A DNA stretch of 64,000 nucleotides, taken from NCBI GenBank assembly GCA_030062745.1, contig CP099846.1, positions 22,744,701 through 22,808,700 of the forward strand, read 5' to 3'. The first letter of the stretch is position 1. Each line of letters starts with the position of its first letter. The notes beneath the pieces were generated by a model, which saw only the letters and a program-made list of their open reading frames with translations, made no database searches and was not told the origin of the DNA. The DNA comes from Capitulum mitella (Eukaryota; Arthropoda; Thecostraca; Pollicipedomorpha; Pollicipedidae). Below, one piece after another: positions 1-11,660 of this stretch. Position numbers and translations under genes: made by a program.

Positions 1-560
1 CGCACGACAACACGCGGCTGCTGAGAGATCTCGGCGACATCGGTATACATCCAGCGATATTATAAACGCAACACCTGCCATCGAGCTCGATTACAATCAT
101 GTAATTGTGGGTTCGCATGTGGACGAGCTGCGCTAATGTCGGGTAATGGCTCAGCTGACCCTTTGATTTGCCTCGGGGCAATGAGGGACAGGCGGCCATT
201 ACCGGTCGGGGATGCCGCTCGTTTCCTGTTGGACCGGGCGGGAGAATACCCGCCGATCGTGGGCAAAAACAGATAGCCTTTTTGTCATCGGCATGACGTG
301 CCAGTCATTTCCGCGGATGTGTGCCGCACTGCTCGCGCGCGCTTGGCCGCTCCCCTGTTCACTTACGTTCTGAATACGCCCACGCTGAATAAATGATGGC
401 GCGATGTTTAGCGACATGGTCGTTAGCGAGCGACAGGATCCGCACGCTATGATCAAGACCGGGCCGAATTTATTGGACGGCTGAATAATGCATGGGCTGA
501 CTACTCGTCATACGTTTGCTGAGGGACCACAATTTATTCAAGATAACAAAATCCGCGGAT
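1..560. other. Mixed-composition DNA, no gene seen
   Basis: Moderately GC-rich unique-looking sequence. Only short reading frames occur on either strand and none resembles a known family. I see no tandem repeat or terminal inverted repeat here. It grades into the first strongly GC-rich island. Confidence 0.4.
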
Positions 561-1110
561 AATTTCTGGAATTTACGGCAGATGGCCGGGGGCGCGTCTC
601 TCTCCCGACAAATGCCGACTAAGCGGTCCGTGAAACGGCGCCCGGCACTCGGCATAAATTCGAGCAGATCCGTCGGAGATAAGCCGGCTGGCCGACGACG
701 TTCCGCGCTATCGCTCGGCGTCGGCGGTCGTCATATCGCCGGCTGGCCCGGCGACAATGCGGTCGCACGTGTCGGACTGTTCGCCGCCGAGCCCCGGTGG
801 CGGCCGGCTCAGAAGCCGCGCTCACGCCCGGCTAACAGGCCGTCCGTCGCGCCGCGATCGGCCGGTATGATTTATAACGGCGATAATTGCCCTAATAGGA
901 ACGGGCGCGCGCGGCCGGCGCCGACTCATTAGCCTCGGGTCCGGCACGTGCGGCGCGTGCCGCGCAAGATGAGCCGGCCCGCCCCGCGCCGCCGGCTGGA
1001 ATGTGTCGCCGGCGACGAGCGCCCGTCGGCGCCGGCGGTGTCCGGTGACGCCGCCGTGACCGACGCTGCCGACGGGACGGTTTTCGACTGTCGCCCGCGA
1101 CCGGCGTGCT
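560..1110. other. GC-rich, CpG-rich island
   Basis: This stretch is dominated by C and G with very frequent CG dinucleotides. Overlapping frames are open on both strands (138 codons on the plus strand from 516), which is what low stop-codon frequency gives in GC-rich DNA. The conceptual proteins are Arg/Ala/Pro-rich without any domain. It could be a CpG island or a regulatory element. Nothing here proves transcription. Confidence 0.4.
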
Positions 1111-2400
1111 TCAAGCGGCGCTCTTGTCGGTCTGAAGTGATGGTCTGGCCCGCCGTGGCAGACGCAGAAGATATGCCAGATTTTGCTGCGGTTAGAGGGA
1201 ATGACTTTCTGTGCTATTAGTTGCGGCTCCCGACAGACTATTTAGCTCTATTAGTCTTTTCCGCCTGTCACGTAGGCATAACTCCGACGAACATGGTACG
1301 GTTTCAGCCAATGGTCTTCTTTGTCTTCATTTTCCTTCTTTCCCTCTGACTCGCCGTGTATTTACGTTACACATTTTCCAACTCTATTTCCCTTTCCGAA
1401 CGAACTGCAATGTGTTCTCTGCCGTCATGAATGCCCAATGAAAGAACCAAACAAAGCCATAAACACACCTCTTTCCGCTGACCAATTTCTTACCGGGCTA
1501 TAACAACAGCCCCAATAGCGCAAATGCCAACTGGAGGTGCTCACGCTCTCCCTCTCGCGCTCTCTCCCTGTTGGTTTGGCCAGTTGTAGGCCGAATCACG
1601 TAGCTATCTCTCCCTCGCCCTCGAAGTCCATCCACATCTCTCCACGTTATTGATCCGCCATCAAGCATTGCCCCAGCACGTCTTAAAAAGTCCATATTTC
1701 TGTTGTTCGACCACCCGGTTGCCATGGCGACCGGCGCTGGTCATTACGGGATTGGTTTATCAGGGGGAGGCCATCTTGGCTATGAGAAGGCAGTATAATA
1801 TACGGTCGGACGTGGCTGGCGGCAGCGGCGGCCGCCGACGAGGTGAGAGACAGCCGCGCGCTCGGCCGCCGCCGCCCAGACGCGAGCAGAAACTTCCAGA
1901 GGTGGGCGGAGGGAAGTTTTCTAGCGCCGCGAGCGCCTAAAGACATCGCAATTGCGTCTTGTCGTGACGCCTTGTTCAGCGGCAAGGAGAGCTGAAGGCC
2001 TCCTTGCATGCGACAATGTTTCCGACGCAGTAACACTTGCTCTGAACGAGGTTCATGCATGTCCGGATGGCGGTCGTATTCCGGTGGCTGCCAGGGACGA
2101 TCTCACATGTCGCTGTCGCAGATATTCAATCTCGGCCGGGTCCGTGACGGCCGGCTCGGATCTCATTCCGGGTCTGATCCGATGTGACGCGATACATTTG
2201 AAGCCGGAGATTCGGCAGGTCCGGCGACGGCAGCGGCGCGACGACCCCGACGGCGCGTCGCTCCTCGTCAGCCGGTCGAATCTTTGATTCATGAGCGGCG
2301 CTCAGGCTGTCGGTCGGAATCGGCTGTGACGCCGGAAGCATTCGACGCCGACAGATATTTGCCCAGAGCGTTCAATGGAGCGACGCCTTTATCCTTTTCT
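1110..2400. other. Mixed DNA with a small GC island near 1.8-1.96 kb
   Basis: The first 700 bases are unremarkable and contain a short CT-rich run near 1545-1625. A compact GC-rich, Gly/Arg-codon-like block lies at about 1800-1960, followed by moderately GC-rich sequence to 2330. Reading frames up to 125 codons occur on both strands with no recognisable product. Confidence 0.35.
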
Positions 2401-5150
2401 GTCTTCGTGTTTTATTTAACGGCCATACATTTTCACTTGCAGTATTTTTAATCCGTTTACTTTTGCAAAATCACATTTTTCTGTGTGAAAAATATCTTTG
2501 CCGTCTCCCTCGATCCAAAAATGTTTCCCCAAAAAAGTGCTGTCTCTGTCCTTTCCCTGTTGTCGCTGCAAGGTATGGTGCGGAAGCGATATTGCGTTTT
2601 CCAAAAGAGTACGGCGTTCGCTTCTCGAGTTAAACTTGTAAAAAAGTAGGCGTCCAGCAGGAACGCATCCTTTGCTTGTGTCGCGAATACAACCGACTAT
2701 GACAGGCAACATCCATCCTCCCGCCCAAGGCACTATATGACATATTCTACCAACTCTCGCATTGGTGGAGGGGGTGCCTAGAAACTTCCAACCCCACCCC
2801 ATCCCATCCGTTTTTTGCTAACTACCGACAAACGGCTTGAGTTAAATGAACTGATGAAGGCAAATTTTTGGGTGCCTATTTCCCAAGTAACTGTTGTCGT
2901 GACTGTCAAAAAAAAATATTCAACAGGCTGAAATTTTTTTGTAGTTATGGTCGAAGGCGTCTCATAATGTCGGGCCGCTGGGTGCAGCCGGCGCACAGAC
3001 ATCTTTTTTGGAATTTTTCATATTTTTCATTTTAGCATTTTTCATTTTTTCTTTTTCTATAAATACTACATCTTGTTCAAACACAATAAATTATGATATT
3101 GGTATGTTTGGAATGAAATAAGAAACATGGATGTGGTTTTTGCAAAACGATTTTGGGCTCCCAAAAGGCATATGGAGATACCCATATATTGCGGATCGGG
3201 AGGGAGGTCGTGACAGTTGTTTATGCCTAAAATTCAGAGAAATAAATAAAAAGGTATTACGGGGAGTAAACTGCAGGATGTGTTGCGTAAATCATGGATG
3301 GCTTTAAAGTGGCGACGTCCTTACCTTAAAAGAAATATATCTGCTCTCCCGGTATGCCAAAAACACACTCCTGGGAACACTTAAGATTGGTTATGAATTA
3401 TCATATGAATGAAAAGTGTCTTTTTATTATCCTGGACCAATATTGCGCGCATTTTAGTTAATGTATTTATCGATAGTGCTATCGGTACGCGAAATACAGT
3501 AACACGGTACTAAAAAAGAATCTAATCAGCGAGCAGAAAAGTACGAAGGTAAATTTTGGACGCACCAGATGCTTACCCAACATTCTGCCTTGCTGTCCCA
3601 GACGCAGTTACAAATGGCAGCGAAGATTTTTTTGGCGAGCAACAATAACGTATTTCGACCTATTCACGTAATGCATACCTGCCGGGGAAATTCGTGGAAC
3701 TGCAGCGGTACCCCCATTGAATCCATGATGGCCGCCTTCATAATTTTGGTGTTCATCAGTTGCTGCCAGCTTCGACATCGCTGAGGCTAACGATACGCTA
3801 ACACGTTTTATCGGTGATTTCAGTGGTGAAAAAGAAACTGGAGTAAAAAATTAAATTTGGGCTGGCAGCCAGCGAACTTACCCCAGTAGAATATGGCTAA
3901 CGAGAACGAGTTGGCAAGAATGAATAGTACCTACGCTTCGATTCATAAAAATGTCCCCTTCAATCGTACCTGTATACTTAAAAATCACAGTTTGAGTAGA
4001 CTCACTCACTTTAGCTGATGACCTTGCTCCAGGATCCAGCTTGATACAGTTTTACTTTGAGGGTGGTGGGGAAAACCAACTGGTGCGTGACAATCAAGTA
4101 AATAAGTTCCGATTATTGCTGGCAAAACTGATTTTAGGTGGTTAACGCTCTGGGCCCGAAAATGTAACTTTATTTGAATACTTAAACATAATTTAAGTTG
4201 TGGGTGCCCAAGTCGTATTGTCGTTGCCCATTTCCACTTTGTAGGTACCGGGGCACCCACAAAGAGACAAAGAATAGAGAACTACACCCCTGATGAGAAA
4301 TCGAGTCGTAGATAAATTGTAAGGCTTCTTCGTACATGTGTATGAGTCAATAATTTGTAATATCAAAGCTGTGTTCATCGTTGTCGGCAAAATATAATAG
4401 TTTTTACATCACTGTACTGAAGACTTAAAAAGCATTATCCATTTTTTGTGTGAGCCGTCACTGTTTCATTGCGTATTGAACGATACTGAAATGAAAGCCA
4501 TCGAGAAAAAAAACATGTTTTGTGTGAACCAGGGGCGACGAACTATTAAAGCCACTAGTGGGACGCAGCACCTTCCTTTAACACTACAGCTTAGTATTGA
4601 CCCGCATGTAACACGTAACGGCGTTGAGTACCAAGCGATGACCTAAAAATGTCCCGCGCTGTTTCCCGAATACGAACGCTTCATCTCCAGTGTTGTGAAG
4701 TGATGTGGCGCTCACCGTGCCCGGAAAATCGGCGCAGCCTCGCGGCGATGCGTGCCGTCCGGCCGTGTTTCGTACTCCAACATCGGATCGTGGAAAAAGA
4801 TAGGCTTCATGAACTCAAATTCTCGTAAATTACGCTGTTCAGTTTAGACAGCAACGCTGACCTGTGCCGCATTTCATGCAATTCCGATCCCAGGGACCCT
4901 CTCCACCAATGCGAATGTGGCTCGGACGTCCACCAAGACGTCATTTCTCTTTCACAGAGCTCTCATAACTTTCCACCTTATTTGTGATCGAGGTGAGTTA
5001 TTTTGTTCAGTCGACGAGTACTCGCATAGAAATCACCAGCAGTGGCCAATGAATCACAATAGTTCGACGGCGTGGAAGACCATTGGGCTAACCGTTCTCT
5101 GAGTCTAAGGGAAAGAAGTACTTTCCGAGCTGCATAGTTATGTAATCTGA
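2400..5150. other. AT-rich spacer, no gene seen
   Basis: About 2.7 kb of AT-rich sequence with homopolymer A/T runs (for example around 2900-3060). The longest frame is 128 codons on the minus strand at 2416-2802 and has no recognisable motif. A perfect short inverted repeat lies at 4198-4262 and is listed separately. Confidence 0.45.
4198..4262. repeat. Perfect 12-bp inverted repeat (hairpin)
   Basis: The left arm TTGTGGGTGCCC (4198-4209) is exactly complementary in reverse to GGGCACCCACAA (4251-4262), with a 41-base loop. The pairing stops at the next base on both sides. It may be the tip of a degraded short transposable element or a chance cruciform. I do not see the longer pairing expected of a microRNA precursor. 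Confidence 0.55.
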
Positions 5151-5239
5151 GTCATCAAGTAAACCGCTACGCAACGGTCCTACGAAGCCTTCCTTTTTGC
5201 CCATGTCGTTACGGCTCCTTATCCCTTAATCTTCACCGC

Positions 5240-5720
5240 CATCCCTCAGTATGTGGGGTCGCGGAGCGGATCCAGTTATGTCCTCCAGGCGGTCAGGCTG
5301 ACGCCTCGTCACTCGTCGCGCCGACACGTTCAGCCCTTGATCGCCGGCATTCCTCGCCGCCCCTCGGCCGTGCACGCCGGCGCTGCTCGGATTACCTCAG
5401 CGGCGCCTATTCAGGCAGCCGCGTCCCGCCGACAGCGCCGCAGATCGGCAGCCGAGCACGGGCGACCACCCCGGGCGGCGCGCTGGCCGCTACCGGTCGC
5501 CTGTTTACACCGCACCCGGCGCGGACAGGTGGCGAGACTAAACAGCTCACCGGAGCCGCTCGGCCGCCCGGCCCGGCCGCCTGTGCTGGCTCAGCTCGAG
5601 GAGCGTATGGCCGCGCCGCGGCGGCGGCCGCCGACTTCAAAGGTGGAGCGTCGCCGCGCGGTCGTACGGCCGTGCACAGTGAGCCGATAGGTCGCGAGCT
5701 GACGGCGAGCGGGCTCGATA
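5240..5720. other. GC-rich island
   Basis: CpG-dense sequence with reading frames open on both strands (145 codons plus, 77 codons minus). Neither product shows a domain; both are Arg/Ala/Pro-rich. The sharp edges against flanking lower-GC DNA fit the island pattern of the window. Function is unknown. Confidence 0.4.
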
Positions 5721-7000
5721 CTGGCCGCTTCCGCGGAGGATCGTCGCTTCAAAGGGAACCGCCGATGCTGTTTTACGTGATGCCGACGCGCGGACAGGTG
5801 TTTATTCCACGAGAAGCCGGCTCGTCAGGCATCATCGGCGAAGTGTTCCTCTGACTCGACGGCGTGCGTCATGCTCCATATGTGCAGCGGAGTCGTTTGT
5901 CAGAACAGATGTGTTTTCTGTGCCAACATCAACGGTCACGACCGCGAGAATGCACCAAGCGCGCCGAAACAAGCTCACTTCGATCGCTTCGCCGTGCAGC
6001 CGTGAACGCGTGAACCGGAAACTCGATCATCGTGCTTAGTTCTTCAACATACTGTTCTTTCTGGGTGCTGACACGGCGGCAGTAAGCGACAGGCAGCCTG
6101 CATTCTGTCGGCAGACACCTCCACTTTCGCGGCCGAGTGACGTCTCCTTCTTTATCAGCGCAGCTCACCGCTGGATTCCGGACCATGATCAGCGACGGAA
6201 GCTAAACGCCTCAGCTCCCGGACCCACGCCTAAAATATCCGACAACCATCTCGCGTTCATCAACAGCCCGCGCCAGCGCTGATAACGAAGTTTGCTGCGC
6301 CCGTCACGCGCCCGTATGATCTTGAGCTTAAATTATTGCCGAAACATTTTCTTATCTAAACGAGCCGGGAATAAAAGTGTGAATTTATTCATAGAGTTCT
6401 GCGCCGCTCGGCTAGAACGGCCGTTTCCCTAAAATAATGGGTCTAATAAAGCGATAAGGAAAAGAAAAGTTGTTTCCCGGGATATCACGTGCGAGAGCGT
6501 CGGCAAAACAAAGCCACGCGGCCAAGATGGCCGTCGCTTTTTTCTCTCATTTGGCACGGCATCGACGGGCGTTCGGCCGCGGCCTCCGGCGGCAGTGGCC
6601 ACTCTGACAAAATGTAGGGCAGATGAGAAATACAAAACACTCGGACACAAACAGCCGGGAAAAAAGAAGGTCCGGAACTCTGCGTTATTGGAGGCTGGGT
6701 GCTTCTGCGAGCGAGATTATCTTCGAGCGTCGAGGAAAGTACAGCCTAGCTTTCAGCAAACGACGTGCAAACCATTTCGCAACCAGCAAACACAACCACT
6801 TCACGGATGTAACTGTTCCAAGCTTGCAAATCCGAGTCCAGCCATTGTTTCTACAAACTCTAAGGCACATTGGGCACGGATTAAGCTCCCTAAAGCGACG
6901 GGTTGCCAATCTGAAGCCGGCCTAACAGCGCAGGAAGGCCGGGGTTTTGAGCGCGCGCCGCGCGGCAACTACCGCTATGATTCACCGCGGGACAGCAGCA
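5720..7000. other. Mixed-composition DNA, no gene seen
   Basis: Intermediate GC content without tandem repeats. Several frames of 75-143 codons occur in competing registers near 6595-7026, with no recognised domain and no evident splice-bounded exon. Confidence 0.35.
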
Positions 7001-8240
7001 GCGAGCCGCGATATCCGGCCAGATAGCGGCGCCAGAACGAGGTGCCTCAACGGCGAGCCATCAGCGTCGGCCGGCGAATCTGGTGGCTGCCGCTGCGCCA
7101 TACCATTATGATATTCAGGCCCTAATACCCGGACATTAAGGCCGAAATTGTTTGATACAGCGAGCGATGAAGCGGAAGATTATGCAGACCGGACTGCGAC
7201 GCGGGCCGGCGAGGCCGCTGCACGCGCGTGACGACCGCGGCCGGGCCGGGCTGCTGAGATGACGGCCGGCGACGCGGTCCGAGGGGAGCCCAAGTACGCC
7301 TGTCGACCGCGCGGCCGCTCGCGTCACGATGCGAGGTTCCGGTGGACGCGAGGTCCGGCCCAGTTAGTCGGCGATGGTCCCCGCGGAGCCGCGTCCGCGA
7401 CGTGCCGGAGGCGGTGACGTAACGGCGGTGGCGTTTTCCAGGAGGTGTCCGCACACGCCCTCCGTCTTTTGCTCATCGGCAGATTAATGGCGTCCGTTCT
7501 GCTTTAGCTGAGAGCATTTGGAGATAGAGCTGGCAGATTAGCACATGATTTTATTGTGAGACCGGGGCCGGCTGACAGCCTACGCAGACTTGGAAGACAA
7601 GTGAATATGGTTGCATGGCTCGCCTTTGTAGGACGTCACGGGCCGTATCCACCCAATGGAGACTTCCTCTGCGACCCCGGTAGAAGTGCGGCCGGTCGTC
7701 CGGTTTTGATCCACGAACCCCGCGACCTCGGCGGCGGCGGCAGTTTCGCTCTGCGCAGCCAGCTCTGACCGTCCTATCGGCCTGCACGGGCTGCCGGATA
7801 TTCCGCAGCCGATTCACGGCTCGCCGTGTTGCCGGCCAGCCGCGATCGTCATCAGTGACGGATTGCTCACATTGGCGCGACGTCGGCCGTCACCTAACCG
7901 ACCACAGGTGACTGCATAGGGAATCGGACGTCGCCGCCGGCGCGCGTGTGGTCCCCCCTCCCCCCCCCCCGCCGCGGGCTGTTCGCCTGCGCCAGACCGG
8001 GGAGGCGGCTGAGACTGGCAGATGTCCCGGGCTGGGCCGGTCCCTGGTGACCAGCCTGCACCTGTCTGCGCACCGACCACCGGCGTGGCACGTTTGGCGG
8101 CCGATCGGTCGGACGGGAGGGTGCGGCTCGGTTCGACATTCCTCGCGCCGCGCGGCCGGCGCTGGCGCGACGCCGCCGTGACGCCACCTGACCGCAGTCA
8201 TTGTTTATGTCGCTGTGTTGCATGCTGGATGGCGTAGGCG
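7000..8240. other. GC-rich island with a poly(C) tract
   Basis: Strongly GC-rich with dense CpG. A pyrimidine/C run sits at about 7950-7972. Up to three frames are simultaneously open on the minus strand between 7814 and 8301, and all are low-complexity Arg/Ala/Gly-rich. This is typical of compositional openness and not of a coding exon. Confidence 0.4.
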
Positions 8241-8429
8241 TAAACGTCCAGAGGCCTCTCCTCACGTCGTTGTGTTGAGATGCTTGAAGTGATGTTCTCA
8301 AAGATCTGACTTAATCTTGGGTCGTTTAACTGGTGAGTAATGCGTCCATTCAAGATGACACATTTTAAAAACCTTCACTTAATCTTCCCCATTGTTCATT
8401 TAATACTCGTCTCGGCCATTTCGCCGCAC

Positions 8430-9540
8430 GGGCTGCTTCGTCTTCCGAGCTTATCTGGGGTCGGTGACCGGACGGCTCGACTGAGTCGGGAGCTGCGGTC
8501 GGCGGCTGTCTTTGTCAGCTGAGCCAGCCGGGAGCGGCGCTCCGAACTCGCCTGCGTCCCGCCCTGGCCCGCTCCGGTCAGATGGACGCCAGAGGCGCTA
8601 TTGACAGGCTAATGTAGCATCCGAAACCCGATCCGGGCGGCCGGCCGGCCGTGCCGGACCCGCTCACAGGCGCCCCGAGCCCACGCGCCGTCCGCCGCGG
8701 CCCACGTGCCCGCACGTGGCGCGTGCCGGCGCCGCTCGCACGTGCTGCCCGCGCGGATGGGCGGCGGGCCGCCGGCAGGTGTCTCGGGCTGCCACATGCG
8801 GCCCGATGGCGTTTGGCCGCCTGCGGCGCTGCCATATCGGATCTGTCCGGCCCGCGCGGCGTGAGATGCGGTAAGTGACAGGACAAATCTGCGAGTCGAC
8901 CCCGCTCAAACGTCCGCCGAGATACGGCGTAATTTATGCATGAAGCGCCGGCTGTGATTTGCCACGCTCGCTGCGCCCGGGGACGGCGCTGTGACGGCCG
9001 CGTGACGGCCGCGTGACAGGCCGTGACTCGCCGACAATTAGGGCCGTCACAGGTCGCCGGCGCCGCCCGCCGGCCGTCACCAGAGCGGCAACTCTTCCGG
9101 CGCCGGCGGCCCGAGGTCAAATTATTGATGACCCGGCGGCACGGCCGCGTCTGAATGCGCCGCAGCCGGCCGCCGCGCCGCAATTGTACCAAGTCACGGA
9201 TCGTCGGCCGGCCTCGTCGACGCGTCATTGTGCCGGTTATTGAAACGTCATACCGGCCGGCGGCGCTCTTTGTCGACGCAAACAAAGCAGAACAAATCTA
9301 TCGATGTTCCGAGCCGCATCGAGTCCGGCGGCTGCGCGGCCGCCGGACGCCGGCCGTCGGAGACGACGCCCCTCCCCCCAGCGCGTGGCGCGGCACGCCG
9401 GCCCGTCCGCCGGCGCTATTGAGACATCAGCCGGCCGAATTAAAGTTTCATGCGCGTGTGAATCAGAGGTGGACATTCAGGCGTGCGGCCCCCTCTCGAG
9501 AGGACGCGTGCGACCTCCGGCTGGCCTTTGTCCACTCGCG
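8430..9540. other. Large GC-rich island with GGCCGGCC palindromes
   Basis: About 1.1 kb of CpG-dense DNA. GGCCGGCC occurs at 8639 (two overlapping copies) and at 9206. A 235-codon frame on the minus strand (8578-9285) is Arg-rich, overlaps frames on the plus strand, and has no domain, so I do not call it a gene. A short direct duplication of the GTGACGGCCGC type occurs near 8991-9015. Possible CpG island or conserved non-coding element. Confidence 0.4.
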
Positions 9541-9601
9541 GAGATAAATCTCGCCACCCCAAATATGAAATGTCCAGCAGGGGTCGCGTGTTATTGGTAT
9601 T
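9541..9601 (+). promoter_or_regulatory. Candidate regulatory core sharing a 20-mer with 11319-11338
   Basis: A short AT-richer core inside GC-rich DNA holds a GATAAATCTC motif (9543-9552), CCCCAAAT nearby, and the 20-mer GGTCGCGTGTTATTGGTATT (9582-9601). That 20-mer recurs with one mismatch at 11319-11338. Regulatory function is inferred only from recurrence and context. Confidence 0.25.
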
Positions 9602-9689
9602 GGAGGGGTGCCGGACTGGGGACGGCGTGTCCAGCTGGACTCTGGCCAGAAGCTCGGACGGGACGCCACCCGAACGACGGCGTACGTCC

Positions 9690-9935
9690 GCCGTCCCGTC
9701 TGGACAGTGGACACTGCAGGTCCACCGTCCCCGCCGGACGGTGGACACTACACGTTTGCCGCAGTGGTGTCCACTAATGGAATAGCGTCTACTGCATAGT
9801 CCACTTCTCATGGACGGTGGACGCCACAGGCCCTCTGTCACCACCGGACAGTGGACACCGCAGATACTCCGTCACCAGCGGACAACGGACACCGCAGCTC
9901 GTCCATCACCACTGGACAGCGGCGTCCACTGGGTG
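9690..9935. repeat. 34-bp minisatellite (GGACAGTGGACACC-type)
   Basis: The motif GGACAGTGGACAC or close variants starts at 9702, 9736, 9812, 9846, 9880 and 9914. Intervals are 34 bp, except for one gap of 76 bp. In that gap a GTGGTGTCCAC motif (around 9764-9774) reads like the unit in the opposite orientation. The unit is degenerate, so the array is not recent. Confidence 0.8.
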
Positions 9936-10540
9936 TGTTTGATGTTAAGAAGCGTGCTGGTACGATTGGGAGTAGGCCAGTGATCAGTCGCATAGTTAAT
10001 TTAAACAGCTGGAATTTCTCGAAATTGTTGGCGTGATATATTTCCTTCACTGTTCACAACACCACGCGAGTTTCACAAGGAGGTTGCGGTGCTTTTTGAA
10101 ATGGAACTGTTCCGATCCAAAATGCAATGTTAAAACCTGTGTATTTATAGGAGAGAATATGACAGTGGCTGGACGCACAACTGACAAGTGTTTGGTCGAC
10201 CGGCGTATCACATTTGAGGCAAGCGCAAAATACTGGTGAGTCTGAATTTGCACGCGGTGTTCGTGAAAGAGAACCACGTTCAGCCAAAGGGCAGGTGTAT
10301 TAACTTAACATATATTTTCTGCGATCCCGCTGTGACATCTGACTTATTAGGTTGGAAGCTAAGTGGTTAGAGCAGCTGCACGACGCGACATGCCCACCAA
10401 ACGAACACTCAACCACCAATCAAGACATGGACACATCCACGCTAAGCAAAAACGTTGCCCGGCGAGACGTTTCAGGAGCAACGTTCCCAACGCGACGTCT
10501 ACAAATGACGCCCATGAAGACGGAGTGCTCTTGCACCTGC
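9936..10540. other. AT-richer spacer with a tRNA-like A-box
   Basis: No gene seen. AGCTAAGTGGTTAGAGCA at 10358-10375 resembles a RNA polymerase III A-box of a tRNA or tRNA-derived SINE. There is no matching B-box at the usual distance, so no tRNA is called here. Confidence 0.35.
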
Positions 10541-10970
10541 GGAAATTAATTGCAGCGGTGAAGCGACGGCACCTGCGGGCGACCGCACCAGGTGACCGCA
10601 CGGGACACCTGCAGAAAACGCCGAAAACGGACGGCACCGGACGCGGTTCGATCATGGTCCCGATACCCCGTGATCGATGGCGCCGCCGCATCTGTCCGGC
10701 GAGTCGACACCGGCCCGTGTCGTCCTCGTCAGCTCGGGGGATCGGGACTCGGCCTCGGTCGCGAGGTTGCGGGCTCGAATTTCGACGACGCCAGTTCTCG
10801 ATCGGCGATGCGTGCGGATTGGGCACCGGACGTCTGAGCTCAAGTTGCTGCGCATCCTGAGCCAAACTGGACAAGACTGGACCTGCGTCGGTTGTGACGC
10901 CGAGGGCGAACGACCCGAGGGGACACGTTATATTTGCGATGGCACGAAGTGGCGTGCGAAACTTACGAAT
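10540..10970. other. GC-rich island
   Basis: CpG-dense sequence, with plus and minus frames of 81-224 codons overlapping each other. None has a domain. The segment GGTTGCGGGCTCGAATTTC (10765-10783) looks like a degraded tRNA B-box, but its T-arm does not pair. Confidence 0.35.
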
Positions 10971-11089
10971 GTTTCCTGCGATTTTGTCGTATATGAAGTA
11001 ATGTAAGATGGAAAAAATAAGTGCTAAATGCAAGTGCTTTCGGCACTATACGTAACCATTAACCCTGACGCCGCGCAACACTCACAGCC

Positions 11090-11660
11090 GCAAAGCAGTC
11101 GTCTCCGACCACCGCGCAAGTTGGTGTGTAAGTTGCACATGCAGCACGTGCGGCCCCTGCCATCGGCGCCAGCGCTGCGTCGACGCGTTGGCGCCGACGG
11201 GGAGTTTCTGCGCGTCATCCGGCGGTCGGACAGCTGGAATGGCCGCCGCCGACCTGGCCACCGTCAATTAACCAATTATATAAAGGGTCAGCCTAATCGG
11301 ATTCGGGCTGATTGGGGTGGTCGCGGGTTATTGGTATTCGCGATATTGGCGGCGGCGGCGGCCGCCGCCAGCGGCTAACATGATATACGGCCGCGGCCGG
11401 GCTGCCAAACAAATGAAGGAAAGCCCCGACCGGACGGGGCGCGGCCGCGTCTGGCGTGTTTGTCCGGGCCGGCAGATAAGTCTGCATAATCCGATTAATA
11501 ATTGATGTAATTGGTGCGCGGCGGCAGGAGGCCGGGACGAGACGGGACGGTCGGGCGGACGGTCAGGTAATGGATGACCCCGGGCCCGGGCAGGGGCGAG
11601 CCAAAATTAGACCGCTAATGACCGGAGGCGACGCGGCGGGATGCGCTCCGGGGGCGGACG
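11090..11660. promoter_or_regulatory. Candidate conserved non-coding element, homeodomain-site rich
   Basis: GC-rich sequence enclosing AT-rich cores with repeated ATTA/TAAT sites: CAATTAACCAATTATAT (11266-11282) and ATTAATAATTGATGTAATTGG near 11494-11514. It also contains the 20-mer shared with 9582-9601, here at 11319-11338. Reading frames across it are short. Dense homeodomain-type sites in a GC island resemble developmental enhancers. Conservation cannot be tested from one sequence. Confidence 0.3.

Noticed and set aside
4198-4262. microRNA precursor
   Set aside because: The stem is only 12 bp with an unpaired 41-base loop; precursors need a longer stem.
8578-9285. 235-codon minus-strand frame as a gene
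   Set aside because: Arg/Ala-rich text in a GC island with overlapping open frames on both strands; no recognisable motif.
10765-10786. tRNA gene
   Set aside because: Only a B-box-like segment is present; the T-arm does not pair and there is no adjacent A-box or acceptor stem.
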